A stretch of 64,000 nucleotides of DNA from Auanema rhodensis (GCA_964057225.1 OZ059897.1:10974001-11038000); one strand, 5' to 3'. Shown: positions 1 to 9,617, counted from the first letter of the stretch. Translations and numbers: made by a program. The notes: generated by a model not told the origin, from the letters alone.

Positions 1-61
1 ATAGTGGTTAGTACTCCACGTTGTGGCCGTGGCGACACAGATTCGATTCCTGTCTTGGGCA
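1..61 (+). tRNA. tRNA-His: tRNA-His(GUG), 5'-truncated by window edge
   Basis: Copy 0. The first 11 bases lie outside the window. The anticodon loop TTGTGGC is intact and base 53 is A. Confidence 0.8.
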
Positions 62-321
62 TTTTTTGTTTTGAAATTAAAATGCTATAAACATATTGCT
101 TGCTTGTCATGTTAGATTTGTTTAATTCAAATACTTATTTAAGTTCTAACAATTTTCGATTTAATCACGTTCAATCAACTGTATTGTTTTCAAAAATAAA
201 GACATCTTTCAATTTCTGGTCATTGAATTAGAATTTTCATGTTGTCACACAGAAATTGAAGAATCTTAGTTCATTTCAGTAACAATGAACACACTAACTT
301 TGTTAAGTTGTTGTAATATCG

Positions 322-393
322 GCCCAAGTAGTATAGTGGTCAGTACTCCACGTTGTGGCCGTGGCGACACAGATTCGATTCCTGTCTTGGGCA
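322..393 (+). tRNA. tRNA-His: tRNA-His(GUG), C20a+A53 type
   Basis: Copy 1, first of the C20a+A53 class. The D loop reads AGTGGTCA, a harmless loop change, while A53 faces C61 as a mismatch and removes a B-box G. Acceptor, D and anticodon stems are intact. Confidence 0.85.
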
Positions 394-653
394 TTTTTTG
401 TTTCGAAATTAAAATGCTATAAACATATTGCTTGCTTGTCATGTTAGATTTCTTTAATTCAAATACATATTTAAGTTCTAACAATTTTTGATTTAATCAC
501 GTTCAATTAACTGTATTGTTTTCAAAAATAAAGACAAAATTCAATTTCTGGTCATTGAATTTGAATTTTCATGTTGTCACACAGAAATTGAAGAATCTTA
601 GTTCATTTCAGTAACAATGAACACACTAACTTTGTTAAGTTGTTGTAATATCG

Positions 654-725
654 GCCCAAGTAGTATAGTGGTTAGTACTCCACGTTGTGGCCGTGGCGAC
701 ACAGATTCGATTCCTGTCTTGGGCA
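654..725 (+). tRNA. tRNA-His: tRNA-His(GUG), A53 type
   Basis: Copy 2, first complete copy of the A53 class: a single difference from canonical, G53 to A, giving an A53-C61 mismatch at the end of the T stem and an off-consensus B box. Confidence 0.85.
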
Positions 726-985
726 TTTTTTGTTTTGAAATTAAAATGCTATAAACATATTGCTTGCTTGTCATGTTAGATTTGTTTAATTCAAATACTT
801 ATTTAAGTTCTAACAATTTTCGATTTAATCACGTTCAATCAACTGTATTGTTTTCAAAAATAAAGACATCTTTCAATTTCTGGTCATTGAATTAGAATTT
901 TCATGTTGTCACACAGAAATTGAAGAATCTTAGTTCATTTCAGTAACAATGAACACACTAACTTTGTTAAGTTGTTGTAATATCG

Positions 986-1057
986 GCCCAAGTAGTATAG
1001 TGGTCAGTACTCCACGTTGTGGCCGTGGCGACACAGATTCGATTCCTGTCTTGGGCA
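986..1057 (+). tRNA. tRNA-His: tRNA-His(GUG), C20a+A53 type
   Basis: Copy 3. Same class as copy 1; copies 1, 3 and 5 alternate with others at a 664-bp spacing. Confidence 0.85.
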
Positions 1058-1324
1058 TTTTTTGTTTCGAAATTAAAATGCTATAAACATATTGCTTGCT
1101 TGTCATGTTAGATTTCTTTAATTCAAATACATATTTAAGTTCTAACAATTTTTGATTTAATCACGTTCAATTAACTGTATTGTTTTCAAAAATAAAGACA
1201 AAATTCAATTTCTGGTCATTGAATTTGAATTTTCATGTTGTCACACAGAAATTGAAGAATCTTAGTTCATTTCAGTAACAATGAACACACTAACTTTGTT
1301 TAGTTGTTGTAATATCGGCCCAAG

Positions 1325-1335
1325 TAGTATAGTGG
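1325..1335 (+). promoter_or_regulatory. A box of the reference tRNA-His gene
   Basis: TAGTATAGTGG spans tRNA bases 8-19 and fits the Pol III A-box consensus TRGYNNARNNG. It is the internal contact for TFIIIC with the B box. Sixty-five copies carry A instead of G at base 10, which also breaks the G10-C25 pair. Confidence 0.85.
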
Positions 1336-1367
1336 TTAGTACTCCACGTTGTGGCCGTGGCGACACA

Positions 1368-1378
1368 GGTTCGATTCC
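1368..1378 (+). promoter_or_regulatory. B box of the reference tRNA-His gene
   Basis: GGTTCGATTCC spans tRNA bases 52-62 and matches the B-box consensus GGTTCGANTCC, the main TFIIIC binding site. In 106 complete copies the second G (base 53) is A; in seven copies C56 is T. Both are strongly conserved B-box bases. Confidence 0.9.
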
Positions 1379-1389
1379 TGTCTTGGGCA

Positions 1390-1395
1390 TTTTTT
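1390..1395 (+). terminator. Pol III T6 terminator of the reference copy
   Basis: Six T residues begin directly after discriminator A73, followed by G and a second run of four T that could act as a backup stop. The same arrangement follows almost every copy. Exceptions are listed separately. Confidence 0.9.
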
Positions 1396-1535
1396 GTTTT
1401 GAAATTAAAATGCTACAAAATTATTGCTTGCTTGTCATGTTAGATTTCTTTAATTCAAATACATATTTAAGTTCTAACAATTTTCGATTTAATCACGTTC
1501 AATCAACTGTATTGTTTTCAAAAATAAAGACATCT

Positions 1536-1588
1536 TTCAATTTCTGGTCATTGAATTAGAATTTTCATGTTGTCACACAGAAATTGAA
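1536..1588. repeat. 11-bp inverted repeat in the spacer
   Basis: TTCAATTTCTG (1536-1546) and CAGAAATTGAA (1578-1588) are perfect reverse complements separated by 31 bp. In units with T instead of G after the left arm the match grows to 12 bp. The pair recurs in nearly every spacer; in a few units (for example near 35110, 36440, 38100 and 39430) the right arm reads CAGGAAATGAA and is weakened. Function unknown. Confidence 0.75.
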
Positions 1589-1649
1589 GAATCTTAGTTC
1601 ATTTCAGTAACAATGAACACACTAACTTTGTTAAGTTGTTGTAATATCG

Positions 1650-1721
1650 GCCCAAGTAGTATAGTGGTCAGTACTCCACGTTGTGGCCGTGGCGACACAG
1701 ATTCGATTCCTGTCTTGGGCA
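1650..1721 (+). tRNA. tRNA-His: tRNA-His(GUG), C20a+A53 type
   Basis: Copy 5. Same tRNA as copy 1. Confidence 0.85.
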
Positions 1722-1981
1722 TTTTTTGTTTCGAAATTAAAATGCTATAAACATATTGCTTGCTTGTCATGTTAGATTTCTTTAATTCAAATACATATTT
1801 AAGTTCTAACAATTTTTGATTTAATCACGTTCAATTAACTGTATTGTTTTCAAAAATAAAGACAAAATTCAATTTCTGGTCATTGAATTTGAATTTTCAT
1901 GTTGTCACACAGAAATTGAAGAATCTTAGTTCATTTCAGTAACAATGAACACACTAACTTTGTTTAGTTGTTGTAATATCG

Positions 1982-2053
1982 GCCCAAGTAGTATAGTGGT
2001 TAGTACTCCACGTTGTGGCCGTGGCGACACAGATTCGATTCCTGTCTTGGGCA
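1982..2053 (+). tRNA. tRNA-His: tRNA-His(GUG), A53 type
   Basis: Copy 6. A53 only. Confidence 0.85.
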
Positions 2054-2313
2054 TTTTTTGTTTTGAAATTAAAATGCTACAAAATTATTGCTTGCTTGTC
2101 ATGTTAGATTTCTTTAATTTGAATACTTATTCAAGTTATAACAATTTTTGATTTAATCACGTTCAATCAACTGTATTGTTTTCAAAAATAAAGACATCTT
2201 TCAATTTCTGGTCATTGAATTAGAATTTTCATGTTGTCACACAGAAATTGAAGAATCTTAGTTCATTTCAGTAACAATGAACACACTAACTTTGTTAAGT
2301 TGTTGTAATATCG

Positions 2314-2385
2314 GCCCAAGTAGTATAGTGGTTAGTACTCCACGTTGTGGCCGTGGCGACACAGGTTCGATTCCTGTCTTGGGCA
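2314..2385 (+). tRNA. tRNA-His: tRNA-His(GUG), canonical
   Basis: Copy 7. Identical to copy 4 in the tRNA; the spacer is of a different type (TTTAAATGC downstream). Confidence 0.95.
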
Positions 2386-2645
2386 TTTTTTGTTTTGAAA
2401 TTTAAATGCTATAAAATTATTGCTTGCTTGTCATGTTAGATTTTTTTAATTTGAATACTTATTCAAGTTTCAACAATTTTGGATTTAATCACGTTCAATC
2501 AACTGTATTGTTTTCAAAAATAAAGACATCTTTCAATTTCTGGTCATTGAATTTGAATTTTCATGTTGTCACACAGAAATTGAAGATTCTTAGTTCAATT
2601 CAGTAACAATGAACACACTAATTTTTTTAAGTTGTTGTGATATCG

Positions 2646-2717
2646 GCCCAAGTAATATAGTGGTTAGTACTCCACGTTGTGGCCGTGGCGACACAGATTC
2701 GATTCCTGTCTTGGGCA
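2646..2717 (+). tRNA. tRNA-His: tRNA-His(GUG), A10+A53 type
   Basis: Copy 8, first of the A10+A53 class. A10-C25 and A53-C61 are mismatched, so both the A box and the B box are off consensus; weak transcription or a pseudogene is likely, though the cloverleaf and anticodon remain recognisable. The leader reads GTGATATCG. Confidence 0.75.
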
Positions 2718-2977
2718 TTTTTTGTTTTGAAATTAAAATGCTACAAAATTATTGCTTGCTTGTCATGTTAGATTTCTTTAATTTGAATACTTATTCCAGT
2801 TATAACAATTTTTGATTTAATCACGTTCAATCAACTGTATTGTTTTCAAAAATAAAGACATCTTTCAATTTCTGGTCATTGAATTAGAATTTTCATGTTG
2901 TCACACAGAAATTGAAGAATCTTAGTTCATTTCAGTAACAATGAACACACTAACTTTGTTAAGTTGTTGTAATATCG

Positions 2978-3049
2978 GCCCAAGTAGTATAGTGGTTAGT
3001 ACTCCACGTTGTGGCCGTGGCGACACAGATTCGATTCCTGTCTTGGGCA
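2978..3049 (+). tRNA. tRNA-His: tRNA-His(GUG), A53 type
   Basis: Copy 9. A53 only. Confidence 0.85.
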
Positions 3050-3309
3050 TTTTTTGTTTTGAAATTAAAATGCTATAAACATATTGCTTGCTTGTCATGT
3101 TAGATTTGTTTAATTCAAATACTTATTTAAGTTCTAACAATTTTCGATTTAATCACGTTCAATCAACTGTATTGTTTTCAAAAATAAAGACATCTTTCAA
3201 TTTCTGGTCATTGAATTAGAATTTTCATGTTGTCACACAGAAATTGAAGAATCTTAGTTCATTTCAGTAACAATGAACACACTAACTTTGTTAAGTTGTT
3301 GTAATATCG

Positions 3310-3381
3310 GCCCAAGTAGTATAGTGGTCAGTACTCCACGTTGTGGCCGTGGCGACACAGATTCGATTCCTGTCTTGGGCA
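3310..3381 (+). tRNA. tRNA-His: tRNA-His(GUG), C20a+A53 type
   Basis: Copy 10. Spacer of the TTAATGTGC type. Confidence 0.85.
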
Positions 3382-3641
3382 TTTTTTGTTTCGAAATTAA
3401 TGTGCTACAAAATTATTGCTTGCTTGTCATGTTAGATTTGTTTAATTCAAATACTTATTTAAGTTCTAACAATTTTCGATTTAATCACGTTCAATCAACT
3501 GTATTGTTTTCAAAAATAAAGACATCTTTCAATTTCTGGTCATTGAATTAGAATTTTCATGTTGTCACACAGAAATTGAAGAATCTTAGTTCATTTCAGT
3601 AACAATGAACACACTAACTTTGTTAAATTGTTGTAATATCG

Positions 3642-3713
3642 GCCCAAGTAGTATAGTGGTCAGTACTCCACGTTGTGGCCGTGGCGACACAGATTCGATT
3701 CCTGTCTTGGGCA
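3642..3713 (+). tRNA. tRNA-His: tRNA-His(GUG), C20a+A53 type
   Basis: Copy 11. The leader has TTAAATTG instead of TTAAGTTG, a marker shared with copies 21, 23, 33 and 39. Confidence 0.85.
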
Positions 3714-3973
3714 TTTTTTGTTTCGAAATTAAAATGCTATAAACATATTGCTTGCTTGTCATGTTAGATTTCTTTAATTCAAATACATATTTAAGTTCTA
3801 ACAATTTTTGATTCAATCACGTTCAATTAACTGTATTGTTTTCAAAAATAAAGACAAAATTCAATTTCTGGTCATTGAATTTGAATTTTCATGTTGTCAC
3901 ACAGAAATTGAAGAATCTTAGTTCATTTCAGTAACAATGAACACACTAACTTTGTTAAGTTGTTGTAATATCG

Positions 3974-4045
3974 GCCCAAGTAGTATAGTGGTTAGTACTC
4001 CACGTTGTGGCCGTGGCGACACAGGTTCGATTCCTGTCTTGGGCA
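3974..4045 (+). tRNA. tRNA-His: tRNA-His(GUG), canonical
   Basis: Copy 12. Canonical tRNA but with a shortened T4 terminator. Confidence 0.95.
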
Positions 4046-4049
4046 TTTT
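4046..4049 (+). terminator. Shortened T4 terminator after copy 12
   Basis: T6 has become TTTTCT. T4 is the minimal Pol III stop in many eukaryotes and some read-through to the next T4 (4052-4055) is possible. The same change follows copies 24 and 40. Confidence 0.7.
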
Positions 4050-4305
4050 CTGTTTTGAAATTTAAATGCTATAAAACTATTGCTTGCTTGTCATGTTAGA
4101 TTTTTTTAATTTGAATACTTATTCAAGTTTTAACAATTTTGGATTTAATCACGTTCAATCAACTGTATTGTTTTCAAAAATAAAGACATCTTTCAATTTC
4201 TGGTCATTGAATTTGAATTTTCATGTTGTCACACAGAAATTGAAGAATCTTAGTTCATTTCAGTAACAATGAACACACTAACTTTGTTAAGTTGTTGTAA
4301 TATCG

Positions 4306-4377
4306 GCCCAAGTAGTATAGTGGTTAGTACTCCACGTTGTGGCCGTGGCGACACAGATTCGATTCCTGTCTTGGGCA
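4306..4377 (+). tRNA. tRNA-His: tRNA-His(GUG), A53 type
   Basis: Copy 13. A53 only. Confidence 0.85.
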
Positions 4378-4637
4378 TTTTTTGTTTCGAAATTAAAATG
4401 CTATAAACATATTGCTTGCTTGTCATGTTAGATTTCTTTAATTCAAATACATATTTAAGTTCTAACAATTTTTGATTTAATCACGTTCAATTAACTGTAT
4501 TGTTTTCAAAAATAAAGACAAAATTCAATTTCTGGTCATTGAATTTGAATTTTCATGTTGTCACACAGAAATTGAAGAATCTTAGTTCATTTCAGTAACA
4601 ATGAACACACTAACTTTGTTTAGTTGTTGTAATATCG

Positions 4638-4709
4638 GCCCAAGTAGTATAGTGGTTAGTACTCCACGTTGTGGCCGTGGCGACACAGGTTCGATTCCTG
4701 TCTTGGGCA
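4638..4709 (+). tRNA. tRNA-His: tRNA-His(GUG), canonical
   Basis: Copy 14. Canonical; starts the second 10-unit block that repeats copies 4-10. Confidence 0.95.
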
Positions 4710-4969
4710 TTTTTTGTTTTGAAATTAAAATGCTACAAAATTATTGCTTGCTTGTCATGTTAGATTTCTTTAATTCAAATACATATTTAAGTTCTAACAA
4801 TTTTCGATTTAATCACGTTCAATCAACTGTATTGTTTTCAAAAATAAAGACATCTTTCAATTTCTGGTCATTGAATTAGAATTTTCATGTTGTCACACAG
4901 AAATTGAAGAATCTTAGTTCATTTCAGTAACAATGAACACACTAACTTTGTTAAGTTGTTGTAATATCG

Positions 4970-5041
4970 GCCCAAGTAGTATAGTGGTCAGTACTCCACG
5001 TTGTGGCCGTGGCGACACAGATTCGATTCCTGTCTTGGGCA
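4970..5041 (+). tRNA. tRNA-His: tRNA-His(GUG), C20a+A53 type
   Basis: Copy 15. Counterpart of copy 5. Confidence 0.85.
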
Positions 5042-5301
5042 TTTTTTGTTTCGAAATTAAAATGCTATAAACATATTGCTTGCTTGTCATGTTAGATTTC
5101 TTTAATTCAAATACATATTTAAGTTCTAACAATTTTTGATTTAATCACGTTCAATTAACTGTATTGTTTTCAAAAATAAAGACAAAATTCAATTTCTGGT
5201 CATTGAATTTGAATTTTCATGTTGTCACACAGAAATTGAAGAATCTTAGTTCATTTCAGTAACAATGAACACACTAACTTTGTTTAGTTGTTGTAATATC
5301 G

Positions 5302-5373
5302 GCCCAAGTAGTATAGTGGTTAGTACTCCACGTTGTGGCCGTGGCGACACAGATTCGATTCCTGTCTTGGGCA
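5302..5373 (+). tRNA. tRNA-His: tRNA-His(GUG), A53 type
   Basis: Copy 16. Counterpart of copy 6. Confidence 0.85.
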
Positions 5374-5633
5374 TTTTTTGTTTTGAAATTAAAATGCTAC
5401 AAAATTATTGCTTGCTTGTCATGTTAGATTTCTTTAATTTGAATACTTATTCAAGTTATAACAATTTTTGATTTAATCACGTTCAATCAACTGTATTGTT
5501 TTCAAAAATAAAGACATCTTTCAATTTCTGGTCATTGAATTAGAATTTTCATGTTGTCACACAGAAATTGAAGAATCTTAGTTCATTTCAGTAACAATGA
5601 ACACACTAACTTTGTTAAGTTGTTGTAATATCG

Positions 5634-5705
5634 GCCCAAGTAGTATAGTGGTTAGTACTCCACGTTGTGGCCGTGGCGACACAGGTTCGATTCCTGTCTT
5701 GGGCA
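5634..5705 (+). tRNA. tRNA-His: tRNA-His(GUG), canonical
   Basis: Copy 17. Counterpart of copy 7. Confidence 0.95.
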
Positions 5706-5965
5706 TTTTTTGTTTTGAAATTTAAATGCTATAAAATTATTGCTTGCTTGTCATGTTAGATTTTTTTAATTTGAATACTTATTCAAGTTTCAACAATTTT
5801 GGATTTAATCACGTTCAATCAACTGTATTGTTTTCAAAAATAAAGACATCTTTCAATTTCTGGTCATTGAATTTGAATTTTCATGTTGTCACACAGAAAT
5901 TGAAGATTCTTAGTTCAATTCAGTAACAATGAACACACTAATTTTTTTAAGTTGTTGTGATATCG

Positions 5966-6037
5966 GCCCAAGTAATATAGTGGTTAGTACTCCACGTTGT
6001 GGCCGTGGCGACACAGATTCGATTCCTGTCTTGGGCA
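5966..6037 (+). tRNA. tRNA-His: tRNA-His(GUG), A10+A53 type
   Basis: Copy 18. Counterpart of copy 8. Confidence 0.75.
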
Positions 6038-6297
6038 TTTTTTGTTTTGAAATTAAAATGCTACAAAATTATTGCTTGCTTGTCATGTTAGATTTCTTTA
6101 ATTTGAATACTTATTCCAGTTATAACAATTTTTGATTTAATCACGTTCAATCAACTGTATTGTTTTCAAAAATAAAGACATCTTTCAATTTCTGGTCATT
6201 GAATTAGAATTTTCATGTTGTCACACAGAAATTGAAGAATCTTAGTTCATTTCAGTAACAATGAACACACTAACTTTGTTAAGTTGTTGTAATATCG

Positions 6298-6369
6298 GCC
6301 CAAGTAGTATAGTGGTTAGTACTCCACGTTGTGGCCGTGGCGACACAGATTCGATTCCTGTCTTGGGCA
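6298..6369 (+). tRNA. tRNA-His: tRNA-His(GUG), A53 type
   Basis: Copy 19. Counterpart of copy 9. Confidence 0.85.
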
Positions 6370-6629
6370 TTTTTTGTTTTGAAATTAAAATGCTATAAAC
6401 ATATTGCTTGCTTGTCATGTTAGATTTGTTTAATTCAAATACTTATTTAAGTTCTAACAATTTTCGATTTAATCACGTTCAATCAACTGTATTGTTTTCA
6501 AAAATAAAGACATCTTTCAATTTCTGGTCATTGAATTAGAATTTTCATGTTGTCACACAGAAATTGAAGAATCTTAGTTCATTTCAGTAACAATGAACAC
6601 ACTAACTTTGTTAAGTTGTTGTAATATCG

Positions 6630-6701
6630 GCCCAAGTAGTATAGTGGTCAGTACTCCACGTTGTGGCCGTGGCGACACAGATTCGATTCCTGTCTTGGGC
6701 A
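6630..6701 (+). tRNA. tRNA-His: tRNA-His(GUG), C20a+A53 type
   Basis: Copy 20. Counterpart of copy 10. Confidence 0.85.
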
Positions 6702-6961
6702 TTTTTTGTTTCGAAATTAATGTGCTACAAAATTATTGCTTGCTTGTCATGTTAGATTTGTTTAATTCAAATACTTATTTAAGTTCTAACAATTTTCGAT
6801 TTAATCACGTTCAATCAACTGTATTGTTTTCAAAAATAAAGACATCTTTCAATTTCTGGTCATTGAATTAGAATTTTCATGTTGTCACACAGAAATTGAA
6901 GAATCTTAGTTCATTTCAGTAACAATGAACACACTAACTTTGTTAAATTGTTGTAATATCG

Positions 6962-7033
6962 GCCCAAGTAGTGTAGTGGTCAGTACTCCACGTTGTGGCC
7001 GTGGCGACACAGATTCGATTCCTGTCTTGGGCA
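6962..7033 (+). tRNA. tRNA-His: tRNA-His(GUG), G12+C20a+A53, recombinant unit
   Basis: Copy 21. D stem GTGT has G12-T23 wobble in place of A12-T23, unique in the window. Leader and D loop match copy 11, but the spacer from about 7041 matches copies 9 and 19, which suggests an exchange inside or just after the tRNA. Confidence 0.8.
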
Positions 7034-7293
7034 TTTTTTGTTTTGAAATTAAAATGCTATAAACATATTGCTTGCTTGTCATGTTAGATTTGTTTAATTC
7101 AAATACTTATTTAAGTTCTAACAATTTTCGATTTAATCACGTTCAATCAACTGTATTGTTTTCAAAAATAAAGACATCTTTCAATTTCTGGTCATTGAAT
7201 TAGAATTTTCATGTTGTCACACAGAAATTGAAGAATCTTAGTTCATTTCAGTAACAATGAACACACTAACTTTGTTAAGTTGTTGTAATATCG

Positions 7294-7365
7294 GCCCAAG
7301 TAGTATAGTGGTCAGTACTCCACGTTGTGGCCGTGGCGACACAGATTCGATTCCTGTCTTGGGCA
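7294..7365 (+). tRNA. tRNA-His: tRNA-His(GUG), C20a+A53 type
   Basis: Copy 22. Like copies 10 and 20 with a private A-to-T change in the spacer near 7395. Confidence 0.85.
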
Positions 7366-7625
7366 TTTTTTGTTTCGAAATTAATGTGCTACAATATTAT
7401 TGCTTGCTTGTCATGTTAGATTTGTTTAATTCAAATACTTATTTAAGTTCTAACAATTTTCGATTTAATCACGTTCAATCAACTGTATTGTTTTCAAAAA
7501 TAAAGACATCTTTCAATTTCTGGTCATTGAATTAGAATTTTCATGTTGTCACACAGAAATTGAAGAATCTTAGTTCATTTCAGTAACAATGAACACACTA
7601 ACTTTGTTAAATTGTTGTAATATCG

Positions 7626-7697
7626 GCCCAAGTAGTATAGTGGTCAGTACTCCACGTTGTGGCCGTGGCGACACAGATTCGATTCCTGTCTTGGGCA
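7626..7697 (+). tRNA. tRNA-His: tRNA-His(GUG), C20a+A53 type
   Basis: Copy 23. Counterpart of copy 11 (TTAAATTG leader). Confidence 0.85.
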
Positions 7698-7957
7698 TTT
7701 TTTGTTTCGAAATTAAAATGCTATAAACATATTGCTTGCTTGTCATGTTAGATTTCTTTAATTCAAATACATATTTAAGTTCTAACAATTTTTGATTCAA
7801 TCACGTTCAATTAACTGTATTGTTTTCAAAAATAAAGACAAAATTCAATTTCTGGTCATTGAATTTGAATTTTCATGTTGTCACACAGAAATTGAAGAAT
7901 CTTAGTTCATTTCAGTAACAATGAACACACTAACTTTGTTAAGTTGTTGTAATATCG

Positions 7958-8029
7958 GCCCAAGTAGTATAGTGGTTAGTACTCCACGTTGTGGCCGTGG
8001 CGACACAGGTTCGATTCCTGTCTTGGGCA
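7958..8029 (+). tRNA. tRNA-His: tRNA-His(GUG), canonical
   Basis: Copy 24. Counterpart of copy 12, with the T4 terminator. Confidence 0.95.
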
Positions 8030-8033
8030 TTTT
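8030..8033 (+). terminator. Shortened T4 terminator after copy 24
   Basis: Same T6-to-TTTTCT change as after copy 12, inherited by block duplication. Confidence 0.7.
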
Positions 8034-8289
8034 CTGTTTTGAAATTTAAATGCTATAAAACTATTGCCTGCTTGTCATGTTAGATTTTTTTAATTTGAAT
8101 ACTTATTCAAGTTTTAACAATTTTGGATTTAATCACGTTCAATCAACTGTATTGTTTTCAAAAATAAAGACATCTTTCAATTTCTGGTCATTGAATTTGA
8201 ATTTTCATGTTGTCACACAGAAATTGAAGAATCTTAGTTCATTTCAGTAACAATGAACACACTAACTTTGTTAAGTTGTTGTAATATCG

Positions 8290-8361
8290 GCCCAAGTAGT
8301 ATAGTGGTTAGTACTCCACGTTGTGGCCGTGGCGACACAGATTCGATTCCTGTCTTGGGCA
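8290..8361 (+). tRNA. tRNA-His: tRNA-His(GUG), A53 type
   Basis: Copy 25. Counterpart of copy 13. Confidence 0.85.
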
Positions 8362-8621
8362 TTTTTTGTTTCGAAATTAAAATGCTATAAACATATTGCT
8401 TGCTTGTCATGTTAGATTTCTTTAATTCAAATACATATTTAAGTTCTAACAATTTTTGATTTAATCACGTTCAATTAACTGTATTGTTTTCAAAAATAAA
8501 GACAAAATTCAATTTCTGGTCATTGAATTTGAATTTTCATGTTGTCACACAGAAATTGAAGAATCTTAGTTCATTTCAGTAACAATGAACACACTAACTT
8601 TGTTTAGTTGTTGTAATATCG

Positions 8622-8693
8622 GCCCAAGTAGTATAGTGGTTAGTACTCCACGTTGTGGCCGTGGCGACACAGGTTCGATTCCTGTCTTGGGCA
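8622..8693 (+). tRNA. tRNA-His: tRNA-His(GUG), canonical
   Basis: Copy 26. Counterpart of copies 4 and 14. Confidence 0.95.
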
Positions 8694-8953
8694 TTTTTTG
8701 TTTTGAAATTAAAATGCTACAAAATTATTGCTTGCTTGTCATGTTAGATTTCTTTAATTCAAATACATATTTAAGTTCTAACAATTTTCGATTTAATCAC
8801 GTTCAATCAACTGTATTGTTTTCAAAAATAAAGACATCTTTCAATTTCTGGTCATTGAATTAGAATTTTCATGTTGTCACACAGAAATTGAAGAATCTTA
8901 GTTCATTTCAGTAACAATGAACACACTAACTTTGTTAAGTTGTTGTAATATCG

Positions 8954-9025
8954 GCCCAAGTAGTATAGTGGTCAGTACTCCACGTTGTGGCCGTGGCGAC
9001 ACAGATTCGATTCCTGTCTTGGGCA
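8954..9025 (+). tRNA. tRNA-His: tRNA-His(GUG), C20a+A53 type
   Basis: Copy 27. Counterpart of copy 15. Confidence 0.85.
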
Positions 9026-9285
9026 TTTTTTGTTTCGAAATTAAAATGCTATAAACATATTGCTTGCTTGTCATGTTAGATTTCTTTAATTCAAATACAT
9101 ATTTAAGTTCTAACAATTTTTGATTTAATCACGTTCAATTAACTGTATTGTTTTCAAAAATAAAGACAAAATTCAATTTCTGGTCATTGAATTTGAATTT
9201 TCATGTTGTCACACAGAAATTGAAGAATCTTAGTTCATTTCAGTAACAATGAACACACTAACTTTGTTTAGTTGTTGTAATATCG

Positions 9286-9357
9286 GCCCAAGTAGTATAG
9301 TGGTTAGTACTCCACGTTGTGGCCGTGGCGACACAGATTCGATTCCTGTCTTGGGCA
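9286..9357 (+). tRNA. tRNA-His: tRNA-His(GUG), A53 type
   Basis: Copy 28. Counterpart of copy 16. Confidence 0.85.
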
Positions 9358-9617
9358 TTTTTTGTTTTGAAATTAAAATGCTACAAAATTATTGCTTGCT
9401 TGTCATGTTAGATTTCTTTAATTTGAATACTTATTCAAGTTATAACAATTTTTGATTTAATCACGTTCAATCAACTGTATTGTTTTCAAAAATAAAGACA
9501 TCTTTCAATTTCTGGTCATTGAATTAGAATTTTCATGTTGTCACACAGAAATTGAAGAATCTTAGTTCATTTCAGTAACAATGAACACACTAACTTTGTT
9601 AAGTTGTTGTAATATCG

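Larger units (their letters stand above)
1318..1389 (+). tRNA. tRNA-His: tRNA-His(GUG), canonical reference copy
   Basis: Copy 4, the reference. It decodes CAU/CAC in cytoplasmic translation. Acceptor stem GCCCAAG pairs fully with CTTGGGC. The D stem GTAT/GTAC has a T13-G22 wobble. The anticodon stem CCACG/CGTGG encloses loop TTGTGGC with anticodon GTG at 1351-1353. The variable region is the 4-nt CGAC typical of eukaryotic tRNA-His. The T stem ACAGG/CCTGT encloses TTCGATT. Discriminator is A73, there is no intron and no encoded CCA, as expected for a nuclear gene. The base before the gene (1317) is G, the base that eukaryotic Thg1 normally adds after transcription. A and B boxes match consensus, and a T6 terminator follows. 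I see no defect that would prevent function. Confidence 0.97.
1318..1649 (+). repeat. Reference 332-bp monomer (copy 4)
   Basis: This unit is used as the reference. In order it has the tRNA gene (1318-1389), a T6 terminator, then an AT-rich spacer with an imperfectly conserved middle part (about 1400-1530), an inverted repeat (1536-1588), and a well conserved leader ending in a TAATATCG stretch just before the next tRNA. The spacer holds no recognisable gene. An AATAAA hexamer recurs at a fixed place in almost every spacer but nothing suggests that it acts as a polyadenylation signal here. Confidence 0.95.

Noticed and set aside
266-484. Reading frame of 72-79 residues on the - strand in several units of the first 17 kb
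   Set aside because: It is the antisense of the tRNA and spacer, open only in units with particular spacer variants.
1318-1389. Bacterial or organellar tRNA-His
   Set aside because: No encoded CCA, discriminator A73 instead of the bacterial C73, near-perfect Pol III boxes and a T6 stop point to a nuclear eukaryotic gene.
1318-1389. Other isoacceptor, reading the anticodon one base off (TGG or TTG)
   Set aside because: With a 5-bp anticodon stem CCACG/CGTGG the 7-nt loop is TTGTGGC, which places GTG at 34-36 after T33. The 4-nt variable region also fits tRNA-His.
1525-1530. AATAAA polyadenylation signal in each spacer
   Set aside because: There is no upstream coding gene, and such a hexamer is expected by chance in 75% AT DNA; its recurrence is explained by the satellite.
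1281-1559. Reading frame of 92 residues, repeated with variations across the window on the + strand
   Set aside because: It runs straight through the tRNA gene and spacer. Length and sequence change with every spacer substitution (60, 68 or 92 residues), stops come and go between copies, and there is no sign of codon-level constraint. It is a translation of the satellite.
3600-3640. Short inverted repeat AACTT...AAGTT in the leader as a regulatory hairpin
   Set aside because: Only 5 bp, lost in all TTTAGTTG-type leaders, including those before canonical genes.
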